Shown piece after piece: positions 53,339 to 62,003 of a stretch of 64,000 nt of DNA. Every line of letters begins with the position of its first letter. Positions within the stretch are counted from its first letter, which is position 1. The position numbers and the translations under genes are program-made. The stretch comes from Clostridia bacterium (GTDB lineage Bacteria > Bacillota > Clostridia > Lachnospirales > Lachnospiraceae). Under the pieces are notes generated by a model. That model had not been told where the DNA came from. It saw only the letters and a list, made by a program, of their open reading frames with translations, and did not search any database. The stretch is taken from contig CAJTAT010000004.1 in NCBI GenBank assembly GCA_910574475.1, positions 124,001 to 188,000 of the forward strand, read 5' to 3'.

Positions 53339-54565
53339 TCAGATGGATTTTCTGATTGCCAGCGTCACTGCAAAGAAGAGGCTTAAACCGGCAGCGGCTG
53401 TAAGGAAAAGGGCAACAGCCAAATAGCCCCAGTTTTGATAGACAATTCCGGCAGCGTAAGGTCCGGCAAAGGCAGAACCCAGAACGGCCAGATTGCCGAA
53501 ACCTAAGTTGACTCCATAATTCTTCTCGCCAAACAGCTCTTTTACAATACTTGCACTGCATACAGGCCCGCCTCCAAAGGTAAAACCCAGTAATAAAAAG
53601 GCTACAAATAAAAGAATATAGTTGGCTGAGATACAGGAGAAAAACAGTAAGAGCCCTGCGCAGATACCGACGATGCTTACTATAATGGTGCACTTTTTAC
53701 GCCCGATTTTGTCAAAGAGCATACCGTAAGTCACCCGCCCTAAGCCGTTGAACAAAGAGTAGCAGCTGACGAATATGGAAGAAGCTCCGGCGGCAACGCC
53801 AATGGACTGAGCAATTGGAGCTGCGTGTCCAGACATAGTGAGACCAATGATAGCAATCGAAAGATTCCATACCACAAAGCACCAGAAAGATTTTGTGCGA
53901 ATCATATCCTGGGGCAGATAATCTCTGGTGGTTATCACAGAATCCTGGCTCGTAAAGGGCTGATTCAAGTTCGCGCCCTGAGGCAATAGAGCAGCCTCTT
54001 CCGCAGTGGGGATACGTGTCTGGAAAGACCCGAATAACATAATAATCAGAGCCATAAAAGCCAGAACAAGAAAAGCGCCCCGCCAGCCAAAGCCAGAAAT
54101 CAGGTAAGAGATGAGTGGGCTTAAGAGAACGCTTCCCATGCCATAGCACATGAGCATAACTCCTGTCATAAGACTGGCCTTATCCCGAAACCAGGTCACA
54201 ATTGTGGCAAGAGCCTGATTGTAGATGGCGCCGATAGAGCCACCGCAGAGGATGCCGTAGCAGATATAAATTTGCCATAGACTCTGTGTACGGGAGGCGC
54301 CGACAAAACCGGCAAAGGCAAGGACGGCAAAAATTTGTGTCACCCGTTTGCTCCCTATTTTCCTTGCCAGAATAGCAGACAGCAGGGCAAAAAGTGTGTT
54401 GGCGATAGAACAGAAGGTAAAAGTCATACTGGTCTGGGAGCGAGTCCACCCGAGATCTGTTTCCAGAGGCGTCACAAAGAGAGACCAGGAGTAGACCAGA
54501 CCGGAAAAAAGAAGCATAAGAATGTCTCCTGCAGCTACAAGTCGCCTTCGCTGGAGGATATTCAT
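53339..54565 (-). CDS. MFS transporter, oxalate/formate antiporter (OFA) type
   Basis: 408 residues with 12 hydrophobic segments. LLFSGLVYSWSLFVTPLETD and the GGSIGAIYNQALATIVTWFRDK stretch between helices 4 and 5 are typical of the OFA family, which exchanges or co-transports small organic acids. In this operon it may export an acidic end product or import an acid substrate. It overlaps the isomerase gene by four bases (ATGA), so is translationally coupled. Confidence 0.87.
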   Translation of the reverse strand: MNILQRRRLVAAGDILMLLFSGLVYSWSLFVTPLETDLGWTRSQTSMTFTFCSIANTLFALLSAILARKIGSKRVTQIFAVLAFAGFVGASRTQSLWQIYICYGILCGGSIGAIYNQALATIVTWFRDKASLMTGVMLMCYGMGSVLLSPLISYLISGFGWRGAFLVLAFMALIIMLFGSFQTRIPTAEEAALLPQGANLNQPFTSQDSVITTRDYLPQDMIRTKSFWCFVVWNLSIAIIGLTMSGHAAPIAQSIGVAAGASSIFVSCYSLFNGLGRVTYGMLFDKIGRKKCTIIVSIVGICAGLLLFFSCISANYILLFVAFLLLGFTFGGGPVCSASIVKELFGEKNYGVNLGFGNLAVLGSAFAGPYAAGIVYQNWGYLAVALFLTAAAGLSLFFAVTLAIRKSI

Positions 54566-55410
54566 AAGCGCTCCATTCTGCCAGTTTTGGCAAAGGAAGC
54601 CCTCATTGTGGCCAGATCTTTTGCCGCCAGCTCATCAAAGCTGCCCTGCTGATTCAGCGGGAACATATCGTAATAGTTTTCGGTAATAAACCACCCATTC
54701 TGATAGCCGACAGAATGGACAGCTTCGACGACAGACTGGAAATTGCCTGCTCCCTGACCCAGGAGACTACAGCCAACCATATGCTCAGGGCCGTCTTTTA
54801 AATGAAAATGATCGATAAAGTCTTTTCCAAGATTTATAATGTCATCTTCTGGTTTACCTTCCATATGAAAACGCACGGGATTAAAGGTATCATAACAGAT
54901 GTGCAATGCATTTCCTACAATGGAGCGCATTTCCAACAATTCCGACGCAGACAGAGCGCTTTCAAAGACAATCTTTACTTCTTTTTCTCCGGCAATTTCA
55001 CATGCTATCTTTAAGTGCGATGCAAAGGTTTCAAAATCCAATCTGTTTTTAATGGAACATAGAAAACCAGATGTTACCATGATGGCTGGAATATTCAGAT
55101 CACAGCAAGCTTGTACAGCAGCCTTGATGCTTTGTACAGCTATCTGCCCAGCTACGCTGTCTACAGGGTGAACCATACTGGCCAGACGACAGAGGCTCCA
55201 CAAATGCAATGCCTGAAAGACAATACCAGTTTCTTCACGGGCCTGACGGTAGGCGTCCTGGAGCTCTGGCTTTAGCAGTGGGAAACCAGTTTCCCAGCCG
55301 CCCAGTTCTGTCAGCTGGATTCCCTCGAAACCAATGCGGGCGGCGTGATGAATGGCCTCGACGCCCCGTTCGGGCAAAGACCATTCACAGATACCAAATT
55401 TATTTGTCAT
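54562..55410 (-). CDS. TIM-barrel sugar-phosphate isomerase/epimerase (xylose isomerase-like)
   Basis: 282 residues, same fold as the enzyme of the rightward operon. It opens NKFGICEWSLPERGVEAIHH and has metal-site candidates Glu in VKIVFESALS, Asp in HICYDTFNP, His in DHFHLKDG and Glu in WFITENYYD. The two proteins share this layout but differ widely, so they may act in sequence on related substrates. RBS AAGGAGATACAT. A bidirectional hairpin lies upstream between it and the lactonase gene. Confidence 0.85.
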   Translation of the reverse strand: MTNKFGICEWSLPERGVEAIHHAARIGFEGIQLTELGGWETGFPLLKPELQDAYRQAREETGIVFQALHLWSLCRLASMVHPVDSVAGQIAVQSIKAAVQACCDLNIPAIMVTSGFLCSIKNRLDFETFASHLKIACEIAGEKEVKIVFESALSASELLEMRSIVGNALHICYDTFNPVRFHMEGKPEDDIINLGKDFIDHFHLKDGPEHMVGCSLLGQGAGNFQSVVEAVHSVGYQNGWFITENYYDMFPLNQQGSFDELAAKDLATMRASFAKTGRMERL

Positions 55411-55435
55411 ATCTATGTATCTCCTTATTTCCTAA

Positions 55436-55470
55436 AACTGGCAGCCTTTTTTCATTGGGCTGCCAGTTTT
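55436..55470. terminator. Palindromic terminator/attenuator in the leftward operon
   Basis: AACTGGCAGCC/GGCTGCCAGTT with T-runs on both strands; in the leftward direction it should reduce read-through from the lactonase into the isomerase gene. Confidence 0.75.
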
Positions 55471-55487
55471 GTATCAAATGGAACTTA

Positions 55488-56279
55488 TTATTGGTAAAAT
55501 CCTTCTCCAGCTTTTTTCAGTGTTTGGAACTGTTCCATATCATGGCCAAAGAGAATGGTAGCATGACGTTCCTTTGCTAAAGTGCGGATGTATTCTACTG
55601 TAGCAAAATAGCCATCTGAGTCGTAAGCGATGCCAGCCATTTTTGCAGGCGGTCCGAAATGATCGCTTGTATAGATAGTGTCTGCGGCTAAAAGGAAAAC
55701 TCCATCCTGTTTTAGTTCCACGAAAAGGCCCAACATTCCATAAGAGTGGCCAGAGCCGAAATTCAAAATAGTGAGACCTTTGCACAATTCGAATTCCCGG
55801 GTATCAGAAGGAAGAAAACACCATTTTAGTTCAGCACGCAACCAGCTATTGATGTCTGTCTCCATGTGAAAGCCAGAAAAATCCTTGTCTGCGTAGGCGT
55901 GCATAGTTTTATTGAACTCTTCCTGACTGACATAGACCTTTGCATTTTTAAACAACCCCAGAGATCCGGCATGATCCAGGTGAAGATGGGACATCACTAC
56001 GATGCTGATATCCTCCGGTTTCAAACCAAGGATTGCAAGCTGCTGCTCCATAGAACCCTGTTCTCCGGCTATGTAAGGATTTGCCCGCATATGTTCAGGC
56101 CAGTTCTTTGTCATTCCCTGGGGATCACAGCCATTGTCAAAGAGTACCCACCCCTTTTCTGTATCAAATAAAAAAGAATGAACGGGGATGGCAGGCGCCT
56201 CGCCTTCGCCGGAATCTGTAGTAACTTGATTGTTTGCTGACATGACTATTTTTCCGTTGTCAAGAACATACATTTTCAT
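55488..56279 (-). CDS. MBL-fold lactonase, AHL-lactonase family
   Basis: 263 residues. The metal-binding motif is SHLHLDHAG (H98, H100, D102, H103), with later ligands in GSGHSYGMLG and LLAADTIY and the final GHDM. This belongs to the N-acyl-homoserine-lactonase branch, many members of which hydrolyse gamma-butyrolactone or other simple lactones. In a sugar-catabolic operon a lactone intermediate is more likely than quorum signals. It overlaps the dehydrogenase gene by four bases. Confidence 0.87.
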   Translation of the reverse strand: MKMYVLDNGKIVMSANNQVTTDSGEGEAPAIPVHSFLFDTEKGWVLFDNGCDPQGMTKNWPEHMRANPYIAGEQGSMEQQLAILGLKPEDISIVVMSHLHLDHAGSLGLFKNAKVYVSQEEFNKTMHAYADKDFSGFHMETDINSWLRAELKWCFLPSDTREFELCKGLTILNFGSGHSYGMLGLFVELKQDGVFLLAADTIYTSDHFGPPAKMAGIAYDSDGYFATVEYIRTLAKERHATILFGHDMEQFQTLKKAGEGFYQ

Positions 56280-57364
56280 GATAGATCAGTCTCCTTATTA
56301 GGATCCCCATTTGGATGTATGACAACCTTTAAAGTGGACTTATCTGTCTTATTTGTGTCCAGTGCCAGGAAGTAATCATCCAGATCAAAGGTATGAGTGA
56401 CCAGAGTGCTGACATTACATTTTCCATTTGCCATATATTCGATGGCCCGGGGGAAATTATTTACCTGGCAGCTTACTCCCACATAGCTCTGATTGTTGAA
56501 ATGAAGATCGTTGAGGAATTTTGCCGGGTTCTCAATCTGGATGCTGGAATGATAGCTTCCGTACTGTACGAAACGACCTCCCTTGCGGAGGAATTTTAAC
56601 AGGCTCTGAACCATAGGCCATGCGCCGGAAGTATCAATAATACAGTCCACTCCATGGGGGAACATTTCCCGGAGCTTTGCTTCGTGTACGCTTGCATCAT
56701 TGCGCTCAGCCAAAATAGTTGGAACGCCGTAGCTTTCCAGAGTCTTCAGCCGGGATTCTACCAGACCGATTGCCACAGAGTGCTGCGCGCTGGAGAAATG
56801 GCACAACTGAGCCAGAATCAAACCGTGGGGACCCATACCGCTGACGATCACTTCTTCTCCTGGTTTGATATTTGCCCGGTCGAGAGCTTCCACTGCACAG
56901 GCCACAGGCTCGGCCACACTTGCCTCATCAAATGATAAATTGTCAGGCAGCTTCACCACATTTTTGGCTACAATTTTCAGATACTGGGCAAAGCCCCCAT
57001 TGATATTGTGACCATGAGAACCAAAATGCTCACAGAGTAAGGGCTTGCCATTTCTGCAGTACCAACATTTCCCACATGGAATCGCATTGTCAGCCGTTAC
57101 ACGGTCGCCAATTTTGTATTCTGTCACATTTTTGCCAACTTCCACGATATAACCGGCGAATTCATGGCCAGTGATGACCGGATATTTTGCCAGTGTTCCG
57201 CCGCCCCCTTCTGTATCATGGTTGATCTCAGCCCATTTACAGATCCCACATGCCATTACCTTGATAACGACTTCATCATCGCCACATACAGGATAAGGTA
57301 CCATGCGGATACTTGCGTTTTTGCGGCCAGCAGCTTCGTGTACAAGAGCTTTCATCATTTTCAT
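56276..57364 (-). CDS. Zinc-dependent medium-chain alcohol dehydrogenase
   Basis: 362 residues. Catalytic zinc site GICKWAEINH with GHEFAGY; structural zinc cysteines in CGKCWYCRNGKPLLC; Rossmann loop VSGMGPHGLILAQL. The usual GSD after the first cysteine pair is changed to KWA, which suggests an unusual substrate. It heads the leftward operon and is coupled to the lactonase, an order that fits oxidation of a cyclic sugar to a lactone followed by hydrolysis. Start codon could be the first, third or fourth Met. Confidence 0.87.
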   Translation of the reverse strand: MKMMKALVHEAAGRKNASIRMVPYPVCGDDEVVIKVMACGICKWAEINHDTEGGGGTLAKYPVITGHEFAGYIVEVGKNVTEYKIGDRVTADNAIPCGKCWYCRNGKPLLCEHFGSHGHNINGGFAQYLKIVAKNVVKLPDNLSFDEASVAEPVACAVEALDRANIKPGEEVIVSGMGPHGLILAQLCHFSSAQHSVAIGLVESRLKTLESYGVPTILAERNDASVHEAKLREMFPHGVDCIIDTSGAWPMVQSLLKFLRKGGRFVQYGSYHSSIQIENPAKFLNDLHFNNQSYVGVSCQVNNFPRAIEYMANGKCNVSTLVTHTFDLDDYFLALDTNKTDKSTLKVVIHPNGDPNKETDLS

Positions 57365-57633
57365 TACTTACACCCCACTTTCCATAAATATAAAAATCAT
57401 AAATTTTGAAAATAATGAATTTATATGATTATATAATATCATTTATAATCATTATGTGTCAATGATGGATTTATAGAAGTTGTGTGACATAAAGGTGATA
57501 TGCGGTGGCGAAAGTTGTACAAAAGATCGAAATGTTCACAGTCATTGACAAGGTCAGGACATCTATTGTATAATTATTTACAATGTTTGCAATTGGAAAT
57601 TATGGGAAAAATGATGGATTTAGGGGAAGGTAT
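57365..57633. promoter_or_regulatory. Divergent promoter-operator region
   Basis: Leftward promoter: TTGACA (57462-57457) - 18 - TATTAT (57438-57433). Inverted half-sites TGATTATA (57426-57433) and TATAATCA (57444-57451) overlap its -10 and spacer, where a repressor would block it. Rightward promoter for the DeoR gene: TTGACA (57545-57550) - 18 - TATAAT (57569-57574), without an operator close by. Confidence 0.75.
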
Positions 57634-58383
57634 ATGAATATTGTTGAGCGCAGAGATAAAATTATAGAGTATATCAAGCCGTTTAATGCTGTTTCAACGA
57701 AGGAGCTGCTGGATCATTTTCAAGATTCTCCAGCAACTATCCGGCGGGATTTAGTCTTTTTGGAAGAACAGGGAATCATAGCCCGCAGCAGAGGGTATGT
57801 CAAGTATATCTTGCCTGCCCAGGTGGGTGAGATTTCTTTTACAGCCAGTGACTATGCGATTGCAAAGGTGGCAGCATCGCTGATTCCACAAAATGTTATC
57901 GTGTGTCTGGATTCTGGTATAGAAGCGATTGCCCTGGCCAACCAGCTTCAGGAGCGGACAGATTTGACGATTATTACAAATTCTATTTTGATAATGAAGA
58001 CGATGGCCACTACGAATGTAGAGACTTATGGAATTGGCGGAAAAGTAGCCCCCAGACAAGACTGCTTGCTGGGACCGGATGCAGAAAAATATATTGGCAA
58101 CATGCATGTTCAATATTTGTTTTTGACAACAACGGGTATTCGGGGCATGAGCGGACTTTCTTGTGTGACGCCGGAACAGGCGAGCTTGAAAAGCGCATTT
58201 ATCCGCGCCTCAGAGAAGCGCGTGCTCTTGGCGGAGGCGGTTAAGTTTGAAAAGGATGCAGTCCGGCAGTTCGCTTCTTTTGAGGAGATAGACACAATTG
58301 TAGTGGATCGGCCCCTGAAATCCCAGGAATTAGTAAGGCATTTGGAGAGGATCGGAACCCGGTTGATCGTCGCAGAGCCTTGA
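57634..58383 (+). CDS. DeoR/GlpR-family transcriptional regulator
   Basis: 249 residues from the ATG after GGGGAAGG; 17 extra upstream codons lack family match. N-terminal DeoR helix-turn-helix: VERRDKIIEYIKPFNAVSTK, then DSPATIRRDLVFLEEQGII. C-terminal sugar-phosphate sensor domain: VCLDSGIEAIALANQL and TTTGIRGMSGLSCVTPEQAS. Such proteins repress sugar operons until a phosphorylated intermediate binds. It is the only dedicated regulator in the island and TGATTATAA sites lie at all island promoters, so it is the best candidate to bind them. Confidence 0.9.
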   Translation: MNIVERRDKIIEYIKPFNAVSTKELLDHFQDSPATIRRDLVFLEEQGIIARSRGYVKYILPAQVGEISFTASDYAIAKVAASLIPQNVIVCLDSGIEAIALANQLQERTDLTIITNSILIMKTMATTNVETYGIGGKVAPRQDCLLGPDAEKYIGNMHVQYLFLTTTGIRGMSGLSCVTPEQASLKSAFIRASEKRVLLAEAVKFEKDAVRQFASFEEIDTIVVDRPLKSQELVRHLERIGTRLIVAEP

Positions 58384-58400
58384 TGAAATAAGATAGTTTA

Positions 58401-58437
58401 GATGCTTTTTACTTGAAGGTAAAAGGCATCTTTTTTT
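58401..58437 (+). terminator. Intrinsic terminator after the DeoR gene
   Basis: GATGCTTTTTAC/GTAAAAGGCATC hairpin and seven T residues. Confidence 0.9.
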
Positions 58438-58710
58438 ATACCCTAAACGCATATAGATAAAAGAATATAAACGATTATAAATGATTATAAATAAATATTT
58501 TAAGGGAAAAATAACTAAAAAAATGAAAGTTATTTTATGAAAAATGTCATATTGACCGATTTTAAACTAGATAATATAATGAAAGTATAAGAAATGGGGA
58601 GGTTGAAAATGACGTTTATTGATTATATGTGATAAATACGACGGTGTTTTTACATATACGGCAAATGACAGGTCAATTTCTCAAAACCATAAAAGTGGAG
58701 GATGAAAAAC
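58438..58710 (+). promoter_or_regulatory. Promoter-operator region of TRAP2
   Basis: Two direct half-sites CGATTATAA (58472-58480) and TGATTATAA (58482-58490), ten bases apart. A consensus promoter TTGACC (58552-58557) - 17 - TATAAT (58575-58580) follows. The sites lie about 60 bases upstream of it, unlike at the other promoters. No gene is seen in this stretch. Confidence 0.7.
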
Positions 58711-59808
58711 ATGAAAAAACTTGTAGCTTTAGCATTAGTGCTGACTATGGCGGTTTCTCTGGCAGCATGTGGCGGATCTTCGAAAGGAACGGAAAGTGCA
58801 ACTACAGAGAATAACAGTGCAGAGGGAGAAGGCCAGGAAGAACAATCTGCCCCCTCGAAAGACGCAGAGTACAATTTGAAATTTTCTCTGGCAGTTTCTG
58901 ATACCAACTTCCAGGCAGAGGCATGGAGAACCTGGGCGGATGCTGTAACAGAAGCCACAGACGGACGCGTTGCTTTTACCTTCTATTATGATGACACTCT
59001 GATTGACGCAAATGCAGAATACCAGCAGTTGGTTGCTGGAATTGCGGATATTGCCGATGTTCATCGTTACGCCAGTGACGGATTTGTAATTTCTGAGAAC
59101 TGGAAGAGCCTGACATCAGGCGTGCCTGAGGATGCAGTGGTAGACTTTTCCTATCGTTTATATGAGGAGTTCCCAGAAATTGCAGACGAGTACAAGGATG
59201 TAAAGGTTTTGGCCCAGGGATTCAACGGTGGAACCATGTATCAACTGCTTTCTGTTAATAAGGAAATTCACAGCCCGGCTGATATGGCTGGTCTTACCAT
59301 CTGGTGTGAGGCTGACTGGAATGGATTTGTGGAGGCATGCGGCGCTACCCCGGTCAATACTCCTTTTTCAGAGGTTTACTCGAGTCTTCAGAAAAATATG
59401 TACGACGGCATGATGATCCCCACAGAGACATTGAAGTCCTGTAACTTTGCTGAGGTTGTTAAATACTGTGTTAAGCTGAACCTCTGCTATACTTCAGCTC
59501 CAGGCCATTTAATGAATCTGGATACATGGAACAGTCTGCCAGCTGATATTCAGGAAGCCATTGATTCCTGCTCTGGCGTCGTAGAGGAGGCGAATGTAAA
59601 AGGATTTGCCGCAGTAGAAGAAGAGGCCATGGGATGGGCGGAAGAAAACTATGGTACTGTTGAGATTGTTTTGACTGATGAAGAGCATGATGCCTTTACT
59701 GCGCTGGTACAGCAGGCGAATTTGAATAAGGCAGCAGAGCTTGATGCACAGGGACTTCCGGGAAGCAAGATTGTAGAATCTTTGGCTAGCTGGACGACTG
59801 AATGGTAA
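58711..59808 (+). CDS. TRAP transporter substrate-binding lipoprotein DctP (TRAP2)
   Basis: 365 residues from the second of two close ATGs; the first directly abuts GGAGG. Lipobox LAAC, short acidic linker, then a DctP fold (LKFSLAVSDTNFQAEAWRTW). At the position of the conserved carboxylate-binding arginine (usually GLKIR or GLRVR) this protein reads GLTIWCEAD, so the arginine is absent. This suggests a ligand that is not a simple carboxylate. The gene is intact, unlike the TRAP1 binding protein. Confidence 0.9.
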   Translation: MKKLVALALVLTMAVSLAACGGSSKGTESATTENNSAEGEGQEEQSAPSKDAEYNLKFSLAVSDTNFQAEAWRTWADAVTEATDGRVAFTFYYDDTLIDANAEYQQLVAGIADIADVHRYASDGFVISENWKSLTSGVPEDAVVDFSYRLYEEFPEIADEYKDVKVLAQGFNGGTMYQLLSVNKEIHSPADMAGLTIWCEADWNGFVEACGATPVNTPFSEVYSSLQKNMYDGMMIPTETLKSCNFAEVVKYCVKLNLCYTSAPGHLMNLDTWNSLPADIQEAIDSCSGVVEEANVKGFAAVEEEAMGWAEENYGTVEIVLTDEEHDAFTALVQQANLNKAAELDAQGLPGSKIVESLASWTTEW

Positions 59809-59858
59809 AAATAAATCCGCAGACTCAAAGCTGAATGGAAAACTATAAGAGTTTAAAT

Positions 59859-59891
59859 CTGGGGGATACGGCTTAGCCGCCCCCAGTTTTA
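59859..59891 (+). terminator. Attenuating terminator between dctP and dctQ of TRAP2
   Basis: CTGGGGG/CCCCCAG with inner CGGC/GCCG and a following TTTT. Confidence 0.85.
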
Positions 59892-59965
59892 TTCCTGCGG
59901 GTGTCGCCTGCAGACATGCATTTGGTGAGAGCCGGACTGACAAAGACGAGGTTTCAGGAGGTTTT

Positions 59966-60547
59966 ATGTACAATTTAAAATATGATAAATGGAAGATTAA
60001 TTTTGGTGAAAAAATAGGAAATGGTTCTGCGCTGTTCGGTGGGATTTTTCTGACAATCGCAACTTTTTTCATGTTTTTAAATATGATTACCCGTACAGTT
60101 GCAAGTTATAATTTCCGCTGGATTTATGATTTGTGCGGCTTGTGTGCGGCTGTGGTTGCATCTTTCAGTATTCCCTATGCGACCTTTACCAGACAACACT
60201 CTAATATTGACACGATTCTCAGCCATTTAAAACCTCGCGTGAGAGCTGTTAGCGAGGCTGTCTCGGGAATTATTACATTGCTGATTATGGTATTTACGAT
60301 CTATGCGTGTTCGATTTTTGCTTATAGTAAGACATTGGTGTTGGAATCCACCACCTCGTCTCATATGCCTACCTGGATTTTCCGATGGCTGTATGTGATT
60401 GGACTGATTCTGACGACTATTGCCGCTCTACTGGAGATGATTGATATGTTCCGTATAGCAAAAGGCGAGACGGTTGTAAATACACGCGAAGAGCTGGAAG
60501 CCCTGGAAAAGGGAATGGTTCCGGGAAAGGAGAGTGAAGAGAGATGA
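59966..60547 (+). CDS. TRAP transporter small permease DctQ (TRAP2)
   Basis: 193 residues, four hydrophobic segments, with FRWIYDLCGLCAAVVASFSI and FTRQHSNIDTILSHL matching the DctQ pattern. The N-terminal 25 residues are cytoplasmic and the C-terminus is charged. RBS CAGGAGG. It overlaps dctM by four bases. A neutral-substrate importer is suggested by its binding protein. Confidence 0.88.
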   Translation: MYNLKYDKWKINFGEKIGNGSALFGGIFLTIATFFMFLNMITRTVASYNFRWIYDLCGLCAAVVASFSIPYATFTRQHSNIDTILSHLKPRVRAVSEAVSGIITLLIMVFTIYACSIFAYSKTLVLESTTSSHMPTWIFRWLYVIGLILTTIAALLEMIDMFRIAKGETVVNTREELEALEKGMVPGKESEER

Positions 60548-61860
60548 CTGCTTCTGCTTGGATTGGAGTGCTGTGTGTAGTTTTGTTTTTTGCCCTTTCC
60601 CTTATGGGGGTTAAAGTCTGTTACAGTTTGCTTGGATGCTCCCTGATTGGCTTGATTTTAATGAATGGTTTGAAGGGGGCCCTCTCGGTTGTAGGAACCG
60701 CCCTTTTCTCTATGATTTCCAGTTACGATTATGCGGTGCTACCTATGTTTGTGCTGATGGCCACTATTATCACGGAGACGGGAATGGGGACGGATTTGTA
60801 TGCCTCCTGCCGGACCTGGCTGGGACATCTGGACGGAGGCCTCTGTATCGCAACGATTATTGCTTGTGCCGTTTTTGCGGCAGTTACGGCTTTTCCCTGG
60901 GCGTCTATCATGGCTGTAGGAGCAATCGCTCTGCCAGAAATGATGCGCTATGGTTACAGCAAGAAAATGGCCACTGGCTCTGTTGCAGCCGGCGCAGAAT
61001 TGGGAGATTTGATACCACCCTCCTCTATGTTCATTACATATGGTATGGTATCTGGAACTTCTATTGGCTCTCTGCTGATTGCAGGAATTATTCCAGGTAT
61101 TTTGATGGCAGCTCTCTACTGTGTCGTAATCTTTGTCTGGTGTAAAGTGAATCCAAAGGCAGGCCCCAAAGGGCCCAAGACATCTGGAAAAGAGAAACTG
61201 ATGGCGCTGAAAGATTGCTGGGCAATTATTTTGGTCATTGTTTTTGTAATGGGTGGTATCCTCATTGGCATCTGTACGCCAACAGAGGCGGGGGCTCTTG
61301 GCGCTGCTTTGGCTTTCGTGATTGCCTGTATCCAGCACAAGATGAATTTTAAGACGTTTAAGCGGGTACTTATCTCCTCTGCAGGCCTTACAGGTATGAT
61401 TTATATGATTATTTCCTGTGCTATGGTTATGAAGCAGATGATTGCACTGTCTGGTCTGCCTTATGTAATGTCCAGTGCGATTTCCGCATTGAATATGCCT
61501 CCGTTGCTGCTTATCTTTATTATTCTGATCGTGTACATCATATTAGGAATGTTCGTGGAGACCATGTCAATGGTATTGCTGACAGTTGGCATTTTCCTTC
61601 CAATCATTCAGGCCTGTGGTTTTTCCGCAGTCTGGTTCGGTATTATCCTGACTCGTATGGGAGATATTGGTGGATTGACGCCTCCCATGGGAATGACGTG
61701 CTTCTTCCTGAAGGGAATGGTTAAGGATATGGAATTGTCGGAGGTGTTCAAGGGCGTGGCTCCCTTCCTTGCGGCTGATGCTGTAGGCTTGCTGCTGCTG
61801 GTATTCTTCCCACAGATCTGTGAATGGCTGCCGCAATTACTAGGCTACTCAGTCATGTAG
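60544..61860 (+). CDS. TRAP transporter large permease DctM (TRAP2)
   Basis: 438 residues, about 12 hydrophobic segments. AVTAFPWASIMAVGAIALPE, then GAELGDLIPPSSMFITYGMV, and GDIGGLTPPMGMTCFFLKGM are DctM hallmarks. It moves the substrate coupled to a Na+ or H+ gradient. Different in sequence from the TRAP1 subunit, so the two systems are not recent duplicates. Ends the TRAP2 operon. Confidence 0.92.
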   Translation: MTASAWIGVLCVVLFFALSLMGVKVCYSLLGCSLIGLILMNGLKGALSVVGTALFSMISSYDYAVLPMFVLMATIITETGMGTDLYASCRTWLGHLDGGLCIATIIACAVFAAVTAFPWASIMAVGAIALPEMMRYGYSKKMATGSVAAGAELGDLIPPSSMFITYGMVSGTSIGSLLIAGIIPGILMAALYCVVIFVWCKVNPKAGPKGPKTSGKEKLMALKDCWAIILVIVFVMGGILIGICTPTEAGALGAALAFVIACIQHKMNFKTFKRVLISSAGLTGMIYMIISCAMVMKQMIALSGLPYVMSSAISALNMPPLLLIFIILIVYIILGMFVETMSMVLLTVGIFLPIIQACGFSAVWFGIILTRMGDIGGLTPPMGMTCFFLKGMVKDMELSEVFKGVAPFLAADAVGLLLLVFFPQICEWLPQLLGYSVM

Positions 61861-61902
61861 ATTTCGTATAAGGATTTTTCGAAAACGGAGTAGAAAAATG
61901 TA

Positions 61903-61961
61903 TTGACATTTTTCAGAAAAAAGGGTAGTATATGATTATAAGTGATTATAACTGATTGAAT
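61903..61961 (+). promoter_or_regulatory. Promoter with three tandem operators
   Basis: TTGACA (61903-61908) - 17 - TAGTAT (61926-61931), directly followed by TGATTATAA, TGATTATAA and TGATTGAAT starting at 61933, 61943 and 61953: three direct repeats at exactly 10-base spacing over the transcription start. Confidence 0.85.
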
Positions 61962-62003
61962 TATGATTTTTATATGTAAAAAACAGTACAAGGAGTGATT
62001 CAA

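Noticed and set aside
55488..56279. Quorum-quenching AHL lactonase
   Set aside because: Family name only; the setting in a sugar-type catabolic operon favours a metabolic lactone, and nothing supports homoserine lactones.
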